Positions 1-6,712 of a DNA stretch of 9,670 nt are shown here, in pieces. Location of the stretch: contig DBFL01000003.1 of assembly GCA_002294285.1 (NCBI GenBank), positions 36,442-46,111 of the forward strand, written 5' to 3'. A program made the translations under genes and the position numbers. The notes below the pieces were generated by a model. It was given only the letters and a program-made list of their open reading frames with translations, was not told the origin of the DNA and searched no databases. Positions within the stretch are counted from its first letter, which is position 1. The number at the start of each line of letters is the position of its first letter. This DNA is from Candidatus Neomicrothrix sp. UBA881 (GTDB lineage Bacteria; Actinomycetota; Acidimicrobiia; Acidimicrobiales; MedAcidi-G1).

Positions 1-660
1 TTGGCTATTGAAGAATTGACAAGACCAGTTGATGCAATAAAACATCAGGCCAAGACCGTTACCGTTGGGATTTCAAGAAGTGATGAGAATCTTTTGGAAG
101 TTGCCTTAGTTAAGGAGGTCCTTGGTGCAGGAACTTCACGTGACGCTCTTAGTTATGAGACTTTAAAACTTTTGGTCAGTTTAGATATAGCAATTGATGA
201 AGTAATAGGACACACTCGTTACCGGATAAGTAGTTTGGATCAGGAGAATCCCACTTTGTCTATCATCGACCGGGGTGGTGTTTCTTTAGGAATTAAATCG
301 AGAACTGAAAGAGATTTAGAGCTCAGAGGTACTAAACACCGAGTAGCGGCTAGTAAAAAAGTTCTACTCACCAAAGGGTTAAGAGACCAGAGAACGATTT
401 TGTTGATTCCCGAAGTAAAAGACGGTGAGACTATTGGGATAAATCTTCTTCATATCGTTTTACGTAAAAATTTGAATGTTCAGGAAATAAAGAAAGTTTT
501 ACAGGGTTATCACAATCGTTACGGGGGCATTCAGGACGCTGTTCGAGAAACTGAGCCATCTTTTAGAGATGATTTTCTTTTAGAGCAGAGTATTGAATGT
601 CTATTAATTGATTCGATTGATTCGATTGCTGAGAGTTTAAGAGGTTTAACTGATGTTTGA
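1..660 (+). CDS. 3' part of a probable large GlmS-like / SIS-domain protein (5' end outside window)
   Basis: The frame is open from the first base to a TGA at 658-660 (219 codons visible). The first codon is TTG, but nothing upstream can be seen, so this is most likely the tail of a longer gene. The segment 'RPVDAIKHQAKTVTVGISR' near the visible N-terminus resembles, from memory, the stretch following the sugar-isomerase (SIS) domains in long GlmS-like proteins of some Actinobacteria. The rest (about residues 30-219) is a charged, soluble alpha/beta-looking region with no catalytic motif I recognise, no signal peptide and no membrane segment. A position just upstream of acpS would fit a glmS-type gene, since glmS, nnr and alr are neighbours in related genomes. 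Residues 203-211 come from a 9-bp tandem DNA repeat. I am confident that it is coding, but not of the name. A stand-alone protein starting at TTG is possible but unsupported. Confidence 0.5.
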   Translation: MAIEELTRPVDAIKHQAKTVTVGISRSDENLLEVALVKEVLGAGTSRDALSYETLKLLVSLDIAIDEVIGHTRYRISSLDQENPTLSIIDRGGVSLGIKSRTERDLELRGTKHRVAASKKVLLTKGLRDQRTILLIPEVKDGETIGINLLHIVLRKNLNVQEIKKVLQGYHNRYGGIQDAVRETEPSFRDDFLLEQSIECLLIDSIDSIAESLRGLTDV

Positions 661-675
661 TGGGGGACTTCTAAA

Positions 676-1041
676 GTGATAGGTATTGGAGTCGATTTGG
701 TTGATGTCGAGAGGTTTAGGAATGTTCTCTTAAGAACACCTAATATAGTGTCTAGACTTTTTAGACCTTTAGAACGTGAGTATGCGGAAAAAGCTAAAGA
801 TCCCGCAGAACGTTATGCAGGTAGATTTGCTGTCAAAGAAGCAACACTTAAGTCTTTAGGATTGGGTTTAGGGTCGATGCCTATGTATGACATTGAAGTT
901 GTACGTGAATCCTCTGGCCAACCAACCTTGTGCTTGCATGGTAAAGCATTCACAAGATCAGAAGAAGCGGGAGTGACTCGTTGGGAACTTTCTATTACTC
1001 ACACTGATCACTTAGCTCTTGCAACGGTTGTTGCATTGTGA
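676..1041 (+). CDS. acpS: Holo-[acyl-carrier-protein] synthase (AcpS)
   Basis: Transfers the 4'-phosphopantetheine arm of coenzyme A to the serine of apo-ACP, activating it for fatty-acid synthesis in the cytoplasm. The 121-residue length is normal for the small trimeric AcpS family. The N-terminal 'GIGVDLVDVERF' supplies the metal-binding Asp7. 'FAVKEATLKSLG' (51-62) holds the second conserved acidic residue, Glu55. The C-terminal 'SITHTDHLALATVVAL' is the usual SxSHT...A.A.V ending with His109. 'RLFRPLEREYAE' matches the conserved F(T/R)..E..Y segment. The start is GTG, chosen because it directly precedes IGIGVD and follows a purine-rich GGGGGA at 662-667. The gap to the preceding stop is 15 bp and to nnr 25 bp, so it is probably cotranscribed with both. 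Nothing is missing or unusual. Confidence 0.96.
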   Translation: MIGIGVDLVDVERFRNVLLRTPNIVSRLFRPLEREYAEKAKDPAERYAGRFAVKEATLKSLGLGLGSMPMYDIEVVRESSGQPTLCLHGKAFTRSEEAGVTRWELSITHTDHLALATVVAL

Positions 1042-1066
1042 GTGATTTTCTGAAAGTAGTTTTATT

Positions 1067-2437
1067 GTGATTCCAATTGCAGATATAGAAGAGATTAGAG
1101 AGATTGATCGATCGTCTCAATACTCTCCGGAAGTTCTAATTGAAAGAGCTGGAGCAGCAGTGGCGCGTTCAGCACTCAGAGAACTTGGTGGCGCTTATGG
1201 TAGAAGAGTGGTCGTGGTTGCAGGAAAAGGTTCCAATGGAGAAGACGGGAGAGTAGCAGCAAGGAGGCTTCAGAGGAGAGGGGTTCGCGTTCATTTATTT
1301 GACGCAGATGAATCTCCAGAAGAACTGCCTGAAGTTGATTTGGTTATTGATGCCGCATATGGGACTGGATTGAAGAGGCCCTATGAAGCTCCTAAAACAA
1401 ACTCGACTGTACTGTCCGTAGATCTCCCATCAGGAGTTGACGGCGATACCGGTAAGGCTTTGGGTAGGCCTTTCGAGGCAAAAAGAACTTTGACCTTTAA
1501 TGCACTTAAACCCGGACATCTTCTTTCGGAAGGAGCTTGTCTAAGTGGGGAGTTAGAAATTGTTGATATTGGTTTAGAAACTTCTTCCTTGTCTTGTGGT
1601 TTAGTAACTAGCGCTGATATACAAAAGTGGATTCCGTCACGACCACAGGATTCGCATAAATGGAAATCAGCCTGTTGGGTTATTGCTGGTTCGAATGGCA
1701 TGGAAGGGGCAGCGGTTCTAGCTGTTACTGCCGCACAGAGAGCCGGGGCAGGTTATGTTCGTTTTTCATCCCCCGAAGTCGAGATTTCAGAATTGCCGTT
1801 AGAGGCTGTTTCTTTTCCTTTGCAAAGGAGTTTTTCTATAGATGAAAACGAAATTAAGCGTTTTAAGTCATTTGTGGTTGGCCCTGGTTTAGGTAGAAAC
1901 CAAGAAGTGCTTAACGGGTTAAAACGTTTAATTGGAGAGATCAAATGTCCTGTAGTGCTTGATGGTGATGCTCTTCACGCTTTTACGAAAAATGAATTTC
2001 CAAAAAATAGACAAATTATTCTTACACCCCATGAAGGTGAATTTGAAAAAATCATGGGCGAATTGCCATCTCCGGATCGTATTAATTCGGTTAGAGAATG
2101 TGCAGAGAAAACTGGGGCGGTTGTTCTTTTAAAGGGACCCACCACGGTTGTTTCTGATCCCGAAGGTAAGACTCGTGTTATAAATTCTGGAGATCAACGT
2201 TTGGCTACAGCAGGTTCTGGCGATGTTTTGGCGGGAATTATCGGAGCTTTTTTGGCGAGGGGAGCGTGCCCTCTCGAAGCTGCAGCTTCAGGTGCTTATG
2301 TTCATGGTCAGATTTTGAGTCGCTTGAATTCAACAGGTGTTGTTGCAACTGATCTAGTTAGTTGTTTAATACAAGCTCTTGTTGAATTAGGGTTAGACAA
2401 AGACCTTGGAGTTACTGATGAGACCGACCTGGGCTGA
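1067..2437 (+). CDS. nnr: Bifunctional NAD(P)H-hydrate epimerase / ADP-dependent (S)-NAD(P)H-hydrate dehydratase
   Basis: A metabolite-repair enzyme. The N-terminal YjeF_N domain epimerises damaged, hydrated NAD(P)H, and the C-terminal ribokinase-like domain dehydrates the S form back to NAD(P)H using ADP (family knowledge). The epimerase half (about 1-185) shows 'LIERAG', the nucleotide loop 'GKGSNGEDGRVAARRL' (53-68), 'DAAYGTG' (95-101) and 'DLPSGVDGDTG'. The dehydratase half (about 195-456) shows 'AGSNGMEGAAVLA', 'VGPGLGRN', 'VLDGDAL', 'LTPHEGEF', 'LLKGPTTVV' and the nucleotide-binding 'GSGDVLAG' with Asp386. At 456 aa it is shorter than the E. coli enzyme. Part of the difference is a short loop between GTG and DLPSG, which I believe is usual in actinobacterial forms. 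The GTG start has only a weak Shine-Dalgarno. Its last 20 bp overlap the start of alr, and the two are neighbours in many actinobacteria. Confidence 0.94.
   Translation: MIPIADIEEIREIDRSSQYSPEVLIERAGAAVARSALRELGGAYGRRVVVVAGKGSNGEDGRVAARRLQRRGVRVHLFDADESPEELPEVDLVIDAAYGTGLKRPYEAPKTNSTVLSVDLPSGVDGDTGKALGRPFEAKRTLTFNALKPGHLLSEGACLSGELEIVDIGLETSSLSCGLVTSADIQKWIPSRPQDSHKWKSACWVIAGSNGMEGAAVLAVTAAQRAGAGYVRFSSPEVEISELPLEAVSFPLQRSFSIDENEIKRFKSFVVGPGLGRNQEVLNGLKRLIGEIKCPVVLDGDALHAFTKNEFPKNRQIILTPHEGEFEKIMGELPSPDRINSVRECAEKTGAVVLLKGPTTVVSDPEGKTRVINSGDQRLATAGSGDVLAGIIGAFLARGACPLEAAASGAYVHGQILSRLNSTGVVATDLVSCLIQALVELGLDKDLGVTDETDLG
2406..2411 (+). promoter_or_regulatory. Shine-Dalgarno of alr, inside the nnr coding sequence
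   Basis: TTGGAG lies six bases ahead of the ATG at 2418. This fixes the alr start at that ATG rather than at the in-frame TTG at 2406, which is part of the Shine-Dalgarno itself. The resulting N-terminus 'MRPTWAEIDL' is the standard alanine racemase beginning. The site lies in the last ten codons of nnr, so translation of the two genes is probably coupled. Confidence 0.7.
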
Positions 2438-3518
2438 AATTGATCTAGAAGTAATTTCAAAAAATACTTCTATTTTTTGTGATCTATTAGACGAGTCTGT
2501 CGAACTTTGTGCTGTGGTAAAAGCTGATGGTTATGGACATGGAGCTGTTGAAGTCGCCAAACAAGTTTTGAAATCAGGTGCCACATGGCTTGCCGTTGCT
2601 TTTGTAGAAGAAGCAGCTGCTTTAAGAGATGAAGGTGTAGAAGCTCCGATTCTCATACTTTCAGAGCCTCGACCAAATGAAATGGAAGAAGTTGTGAGAC
2701 TTGGTGGAGTTCGGCCCGCTATATATACCAAAGTTGGAGTAGATGCATTTTCTGAAGTAGCTGAAGAAGGAATCCCTGTGCATCTAAAGGTGGATACCGG
2801 TATGCATAGAGTCGGAGTAAGACCAAACAAAATTGTTGATTTGGCTAATTATATATCTGAATCGGGACTTCAATTAGAGGGTGTGTTTACACATTTCGCA
2901 GTAGCCAGCATTCCTTCAGATCCATTTAATAGGAAACAGATAGAGCTATTTGATCAAGTTTTGGAAAGTCTTGCTGAAGAAGGACACAATCCTAAAATAG
3001 TTCACCAAGCAAATACTGCAGCGACCTTAGAGTGGCCCGAAACGCATCGTTCAATGGTTCGAGTAGGGATAGGCCTATATGGAACTGAACCGTCGAAATT
3101 CTTTTCGGAGAGGTTTAATAATCTTGGATTGAAGCCTGCTGTTTGGCTGAGAAGCGAAGTGAGTCATTTGCAAACCGTGGAAAGCGGAGAAGGGGTTGGT
3201 TATGGGCATCGTTGGAAAGCAGATAAGAGAACCCAGATTGCAACAATTCCAATTGGATATGCAGATGGGATTTTCAGAGGTTGGTGGGATGGTGGTGAGG
3301 TATTGATTGGGGGATCTCATTGTCCGATAAGAGGTGTAGTAACGATGGACTCACTAATTGCAGAGGTAAGTCCATCTGTAAAAGTTGGTGATGAAGTTGT
3401 TTTATTAGGTTCCCAAGGTGAAAGCTTTCTTACAGTCTCTGATGTCGCAGAATTATTGGGAACAATAGGTTATGAAGTTCTAACTTCTTTAGGGGCTAGA
3501 GTTCCTCGAAGGTATTAG
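2418..3518 (+). CDS. alr: Alanine racemase (PLP-dependent)
   Basis: Interconverts L- and D-alanine, supplying D-Ala for peptidoglycan in the cytoplasm. The 366-residue length is typical. The N-terminal TIM barrel carries 'AVVKADGYGHG', in which Lys35 forms the internal aldimine with PLP. 'HLKVDTGMHRVGV' (122-134) contains the conserved Arg131 and 'MVRVGIGLYG' is the phosphate-binding region. In the C-terminal beta domain, 'GEGVGYGHRW' provides the second catalytic base Tyr262. 'IPIGYADG' and 'MDSLIAEV' with Asp311 complete the active-site entry. The start at ATG 2418 gives a 20-bp overlap with nnr and is supported by TTGGAG at 2406-2411. The next gene begins 6 bp after the stop. All key residues are present, so activity is expected. 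Confidence 0.97.
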   Translation: MRPTWAEIDLEVISKNTSIFCDLLDESVELCAVVKADGYGHGAVEVAKQVLKSGATWLAVAFVEEAAALRDEGVEAPILILSEPRPNEMEEVVRLGGVRPAIYTKVGVDAFSEVAEEGIPVHLKVDTGMHRVGVRPNKIVDLANYISESGLQLEGVFTHFAVASIPSDPFNRKQIELFDQVLESLAEEGHNPKIVHQANTAATLEWPETHRSMVRVGIGLYGTEPSKFFSERFNNLGLKPAVWLRSEVSHLQTVESGEGVGYGHRWKADKRTQIATIPIGYADGIFRGWWDGGEVLIGGSHCPIRGVVTMDSLIAEVSPSVKVGDEVVLLGSQGESFLTVSDVAELLGTIGYEVLTSLGARVPRRY

Positions 3519-3524
3519 GCCTTG

Positions 3525-4637
3525 ATGGAGAGAAAATTAAAAGTTTTACTTCTTGAACCATTTCATAGTGGTTCCCACAAGGCGTGGGCTGAAGGTTTAA
3601 AAAAACATAGCAGTCATGATGTTTCCATTGTTTCTCACCCAGGTTCTTTTTGGAGATGGCGAGTAAGAGGTTCAGCCTTAACTTTGGCAGAGGAAACTCA
3701 AGAGATAGTTATTGAGAACGGAGAACCAGATATTATTTTGGTAAGCGGAATGATTGATCTAGCAGCATGGCTAGGTTTCACGAAACGTTTTCTCGGTAAC
3801 CCTCCGGTAATTTTATACCAGCATGAGAATCAGTTGACATATCCGATGCCCGAAGGTCAGTCACCAGATAGTTCGATGAAGTTTGTGAATTGGAAAAATA
3901 TGGTTGTAGCTGATCAAGTCTGGTTCAATTCCAATTTCCACAAGATAAACCTTTTAGATGCTTTACCAGAGCTACTAAAAAATGTGCCAGATATGCCTCA
4001 CTCTCACCGCTTGGAGGAGGTAATAGAGAAAACCTGTGTTCTGCCAGTTGGTGTTGAGTTATCAGAAATAAAATCTTCTGGAGACTCACAAAATCTTCCT
4101 TTAATCTTGTGGAACCATCGATGGGAGTACGATAAGGCGCCTGAAGATTTCATTGCTTCTCTAAAACAGCTTGATGAAGAAGGTTGCCAATTTACTTTTG
4201 TAGTAACCGGAGAAAATACGCCTAAAGAACCCAGAGAAATAGATAGGACCTTTGGAAAATTGAGTAAACATTTAGTTAGTTCTGGGTTTTTGCCTAGAAC
4301 TGAATATGTTGAACTTTTGTCTAAAACAGACATTGTAGTAAGCACAGCAATTCATGAATTTTTTGGAATTTCCATAGTTGAAGCACTATCAGCTGGGGCG
4401 ATTCCAGTTTTACCAAAGCGTCTTAGCTACCCAGAAATCGTTCCGAAGCGTTGGCATGATTTTGCTTTTTACCCAGATCAAGGGATGACAGGTCGTTTAC
4501 GAGAGGTTTTAAAAGATGTCAAGAGCTGGAAGAAAAACGTTTCAGGATTAGACGGGTCGATGAAACGTTTCGATTGGGCCACTGTAATCGATCATTATGA
4601 TGAGAGCTTGGAACAGGCTTTTGAAAATTCACCTTAA
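3525..4637 (+). CDS. GTDC1/QTMAN-like glycosyltransferase (putative tRNA-queuosine alpha-mannosyltransferase)
   Basis: The protein (370 aa) has the two-part layout of the GTDC1 family. An N-terminal DUF3524-type domain (about 1-180) contains 'EPFHSGSHKAW', 'FWRWRVRGSALTLAEE', 'YQHENQLTYP' (98-107) and 'ADQVWFNSNFHK'. A GT-B, GT4-like C-terminal domain follows, with 'WNHRWEYDK' (196-204) and 'STAIHEFFGISIVEALSAG'. The latter holds an E-x7-E pair (Glu278, Glu286) typical of retaining glycosyltransferases that use nucleotide sugars. There is no signal peptide or membrane segment, so it is cytoplasmic. In animals this family mannosylates queuosine at position 34 of tRNA-Asp. Transfer of that function to this bacterial protein is inference, and donor and acceptor are unproven. 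ATG 3525 is preferred over the adjacent TTG 3522; no strong Shine-Dalgarno is visible. It follows alr by 6 bp, implying cotranscription. The family call is strong, the substrate call weak. Confidence 0.85.
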   Translation: MERKLKVLLLEPFHSGSHKAWAEGLKKHSSHDVSIVSHPGSFWRWRVRGSALTLAEETQEIVIENGEPDIILVSGMIDLAAWLGFTKRFLGNPPVILYQHENQLTYPMPEGQSPDSSMKFVNWKNMVVADQVWFNSNFHKINLLDALPELLKNVPDMPHSHRLEEVIEKTCVLPVGVELSEIKSSGDSQNLPLILWNHRWEYDKAPEDFIASLKQLDEEGCQFTFVVTGENTPKEPREIDRTFGKLSKHLVSSGFLPRTEYVELLSKTDIVVSTAIHEFFGISIVEALSAGAIPVLPKRLSYPEIVPKRWHDFAFYPDQGMTGRLREVLKDVKSWKKNVSGLDGSMKRFDWATVIDHYDESLEQAFENSP

Positions 4638-4711
4638 GGTCTCTCTAATCATTTTTAAAAATACACAAGTGAATTAGCTGACAAAATCAAAAGACATGTA
4701 CCGTCGACTTA

Positions 4712-5599
4712 ATGAAGTTTCCGTTTAAAGAAGTAAAAATTGGTCACTGGACTGATGCAGAGGCTAAAACGGGTTGCACGGTAATTAGATTTCCAAACAG
4801 TGTGGTTGCTTCGGGTGAAGTTAGAGGTGGGGCGCCTGCTACCAGAGAGTTTGAATTACTGTCGCCTGAACGGACAGTTGAGAATATAAATGCAGTAACT
4901 ATCTCAGGCGGTTCAGCATTCGGGCTCTCTGCGTCTAATGGTGTTGTTGACTTCTTGTCAGAGTCAGATATTGGTTTTCCAACTACTGCAGGTGCGATTC
5001 CCATTGTTGTGGGTATGTCTTTATATGATCTTGGAGTAGGAAGTTCTTCAACTTATCCTGGGCCAAATGAAGGCAGAGCTGCATGTTTAGATGGTGAACA
5101 AAATGATGGTGTGGTACAAACTGGACAAGTAGGGGCTGGAACAGGAGCCACAATAGGGAATTGGCTTGGGAAAGATAAAGTGACCTCTGGAGGCATAGGT
5201 ATTGCCCATGCCGAAATTGAGGACGTTATTGTCTGTTCTTTGTTTGCTGTTAATGCAATGGGCAGTTTAAGTGAAGAACACATCTCTGAATCTTTTATTG
5301 AAGAAAATTTTCAGACTTCTTTGCACGAAGAAAAACCGGAACCCACCGAATTGATGAATACGACTTTGGGAGTAGTAATAACAAATCTTTCTCTTACTAA
5401 AACAGAATGTTTTCTTCTTTCGCAGTCAAGTCACGACGGGATTGCACGCTCTTTATTTCCAGCTCACACAAGAATGGATGGAGATGCTGTAGTAGCAGTA
5501 TCCACAAAGGAAGTAGAATCTGATCCCCGTAAATTAAATTTAGCAAGATTTTTAAGCGTGCTTGTAACCGAAAAATCTATTCGTCAAGCGTGCACATAA
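4712..5599 (+). CDS. P1-family (DmpA/NylC, MEROPS S58) self-cleaving peptidase/amidase
   Basis: An Ntn-fold amidohydrolase made as one chain that cuts itself to expose an N-terminal nucleophile; known members are aminopeptidases such as DmpA and BapA, and the nylon-oligomer hydrolase NylC. The alpha part shows 'GHWTDAEAKTGCTVI', 'VRGGAPATRE', 'AVTISGGSAFGLSASNGV' and 'GQVGAGTGATIGNW'. The predicted cleavage is Asn216-Thr217 within 'LMNTTLGVVITN', giving Thr217 as nucleophile. 'SSHDGIARSLFPAHTRMDGDAV' (residues 239-260) contributes Asp256 and Asp258. At 295 aa it is shorter than DmpA (about 370). No signal peptide is visible, so it is probably cytoplasmic. A 74-bp gap upstream is the largest between 3525 and 8957 and may hold a promoter, but I see no convincing one and only a weak Shine-Dalgarno. 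The natural substrate is unknown. Confidence 0.9.
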   Translation: MKFPFKEVKIGHWTDAEAKTGCTVIRFPNSVVASGEVRGGAPATREFELLSPERTVENINAVTISGGSAFGLSASNGVVDFLSESDIGFPTTAGAIPIVVGMSLYDLGVGSSSTYPGPNEGRAACLDGEQNDGVVQTGQVGAGTGATIGNWLGKDKVTSGGIGIAHAEIEDVIVCSLFAVNAMGSLSEEHISESFIEENFQTSLHEEKPEPTELMNTTLGVVITNLSLTKTECFLLSQSSHDGIARSLFPAHTRMDGDAVVAVSTKEVESDPRKLNLARFLSVLVTEKSIRQACT

Positions 5600-5641
5600 C
5601 ACATTCTTGTATTGGTTTAAATCGATTAGTCTTTTGTTGTG

Positions 5642-6196
5642 ATGGAAACTTTAGGTGGTATTGCACAAGAGGTATTGGAATGCACCAAATGCTCTCTTTC
5701 TAAAAAAAGAACACAGCCTGTTTTTGGGGCAGGTTCGATTAACGCCGATTTGATGTTTATAGGTGAGGCACCAGGTGCTGAAGAAGACAGAACAGGGATT
5801 CCTTTTATTGGCCGTTCTGGGAAACTTTTAGACGTTCTTTTACTTGAAGAATTAAATATGGATCGTTCAATGTGTTATATCTCAAATATTGTGAAATGCA
5901 GACCACCTGAAAATCGAGACCCAAAACAGGAAGAGATTGATTCCTGTCGTCCATATCTAAAAAAACAATTAGAGCTCATTAAACCGAAAGTAATTATTAC
6001 TCTCGGAAACTTTTCAACCAGACTTCTTCTTGAAACAAAAACTGGAATAACTAAAGTGAGAGGAAGAATCTACGAATATTCAGGCAGTTCTTTGATTCCC
6101 ACTTTTCATCCTGCAGCTGCCCTTAGGGGCAGGAAGGGGGTGCTCGAAGATATGAGAACAGATTTTCGCAAAGCCAAGGAAATAATCTATGGTTAA
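5642..6196 (+). CDS. Family 4 uracil-DNA glycosylase (4Fe-4S, UDGa type)
   Basis: Removes uracil from DNA at the start of base-excision repair. The N-terminal '[18 protein letters not shown]' supplies Cys14 and Cys17; Cys86 in '[11 protein letters not shown]' and Cys102 in 'SCRPYL' complete the four iron-sulfur ligands typical of family 4. '[22 protein letters not shown]' is motif 1 of this family (GEAPG with Glu42), and '[11 protein letters not shown]' (His156) is motif 2. Length (184 aa) is normal. I chose ATG 5642; the directly adjacent GTG 5639 would add one residue. No Shine-Dalgarno is evident in the 41-bp gap behind the peptidase gene. Its last 8 bp overlap tsaE, so it is probably cotranslated with the t6A genes. 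Some relatives are annotated as phage polymerase-related proteins because the domain occurs fused to phage DNA polymerases. Confidence 0.93.
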   Translation: METLGGIAQEVLECTKCSLSKKRTQPVFGAGSINADLMFIGEAPGAEEDRTGIPFIGRSGKLLDVLLLEELNMDRSMCYISNIVKCRPPENRDPKQEEIDSCRPYLKKQLELIKPKVIITLGNFSTRLLLETKTGITKVRGRIYEYSGSSLIPTFHPAAALRGRKGVLEDMRTDFRKAKEIIYG

Positions 6197-6710
6197 AGAA
6201 GATGCAAGCTTTACACCTGTAGCCACTGCAAAGACTTCTTCAGTTGAAGAAACACATAAATTAGCAGCATTATTGGTTGGTATTTTCCGACCAGGTGATG
6301 TAGTTGTTTTATCCGGAGATTTAGGTGCTGGGAAAACTTCTTTTACACAAGGTTTAGGCTTAGCCATGGGAATTGAAACTCCGATCACATCTCCAACTTT
6401 TACTCTTGCTAACAGGTATGAAGGAGAACTTGTTTTAAATCACTTAGATGTATATCGGCTCGATCGTTTTCAGGAAGTTGAAGAATTAGGTTTGTCAGAA
6501 TTAATAGACAGTAATTCTTTGACAGTAATTGAATGGGGAGATGTTATTTCTTCAGTCTTGTCAGAAGGTTTTTTGGAGATTCGTTTGAGGATAGGAGAAA
6601 ATCAAGACAGCCGTGTCTTAGATTTTATTCTTACAGGGCAAAAATGGACAGAGAGAGAAATTGATTTAGTTGGTCTTGTATCTTCTTTTTCGACAGAGGA
6701 GAGTGAATAG
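6189..6710 (+). CDS. tsaE: tRNA threonylcarbamoyladenosine biosynthesis ATPase TsaE
   Basis: The ATPase that drives turnover of the TsaB-TsaD complex in making t6A37 on ANN-decoding tRNAs. The Walker A motif is 'GDLGAGKT' (43-50), followed by 'SPTFTLANRY' (68-77), the metal/catalytic 'HLDVYRL' with Asp87, and 'VIEWGD' with Glu115 and Trp116; all are TsaE hallmarks. At 173 aa it is slightly long. About 18 residues precede the usual 'SVEETHKLA' start and about 25 polar residues follow the core; both ends look dispensable. ATG 6189 is supported by AAGGA at 6176-6180, eight bases upstream, inside the uracil-DNA glycosylase gene. It is followed 2 bp after the stop by tsaB, so partner proteins are made from the same message. 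Confidence 0.96.
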   Translation: MVKEDASFTPVATAKTSSVEETHKLAALLVGIFRPGDVVVLSGDLGAGKTSFTQGLGLAMGIETPITSPTFTLANRYEGELVLNHLDVYRLDRFQEVEELGLSELIDSNSLTVIEWGDVISSVLSEGFLEIRLRIGENQDSRVLDFILTGQKWTEREIDLVGLVSSFSTEESE

Positions 6711-6712
6711 AT

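Noticed and set aside
1381..1701. Minus-strand open frame of about 106 codons inside nnr
   Set aside because: It lies wholly within a clearly identified plus-strand gene, resembles no known family, and has no independent ribosome-binding or promoter signal. The other minus-strand frames in the window are rejected for the same reasons.
2406..2417. TTG at 2406 as the alr start
   Set aside because: It falls in the Shine-Dalgarno-like TTGGAG, and starting at ATG 2418 gives the normal alanine racemase N-terminus.
4651..4662. Perfect 12-bp palindrome ATTTTTAAAAAT ahead of the P1 peptidase gene
   Set aside because: A low-complexity A/T run of this kind is expected by chance in an AT-rich gap; there is no stem-forming loop and no clear promoter elements at proper spacing.
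4626..4675. 7-bp inverted repeat AATTCAC / GTGAATT spanning the end of the glycosyltransferase gene
   Set aside because: The arms are 36 bp apart and AT-rich, with no T tract, so it does not support a terminator or operator call.
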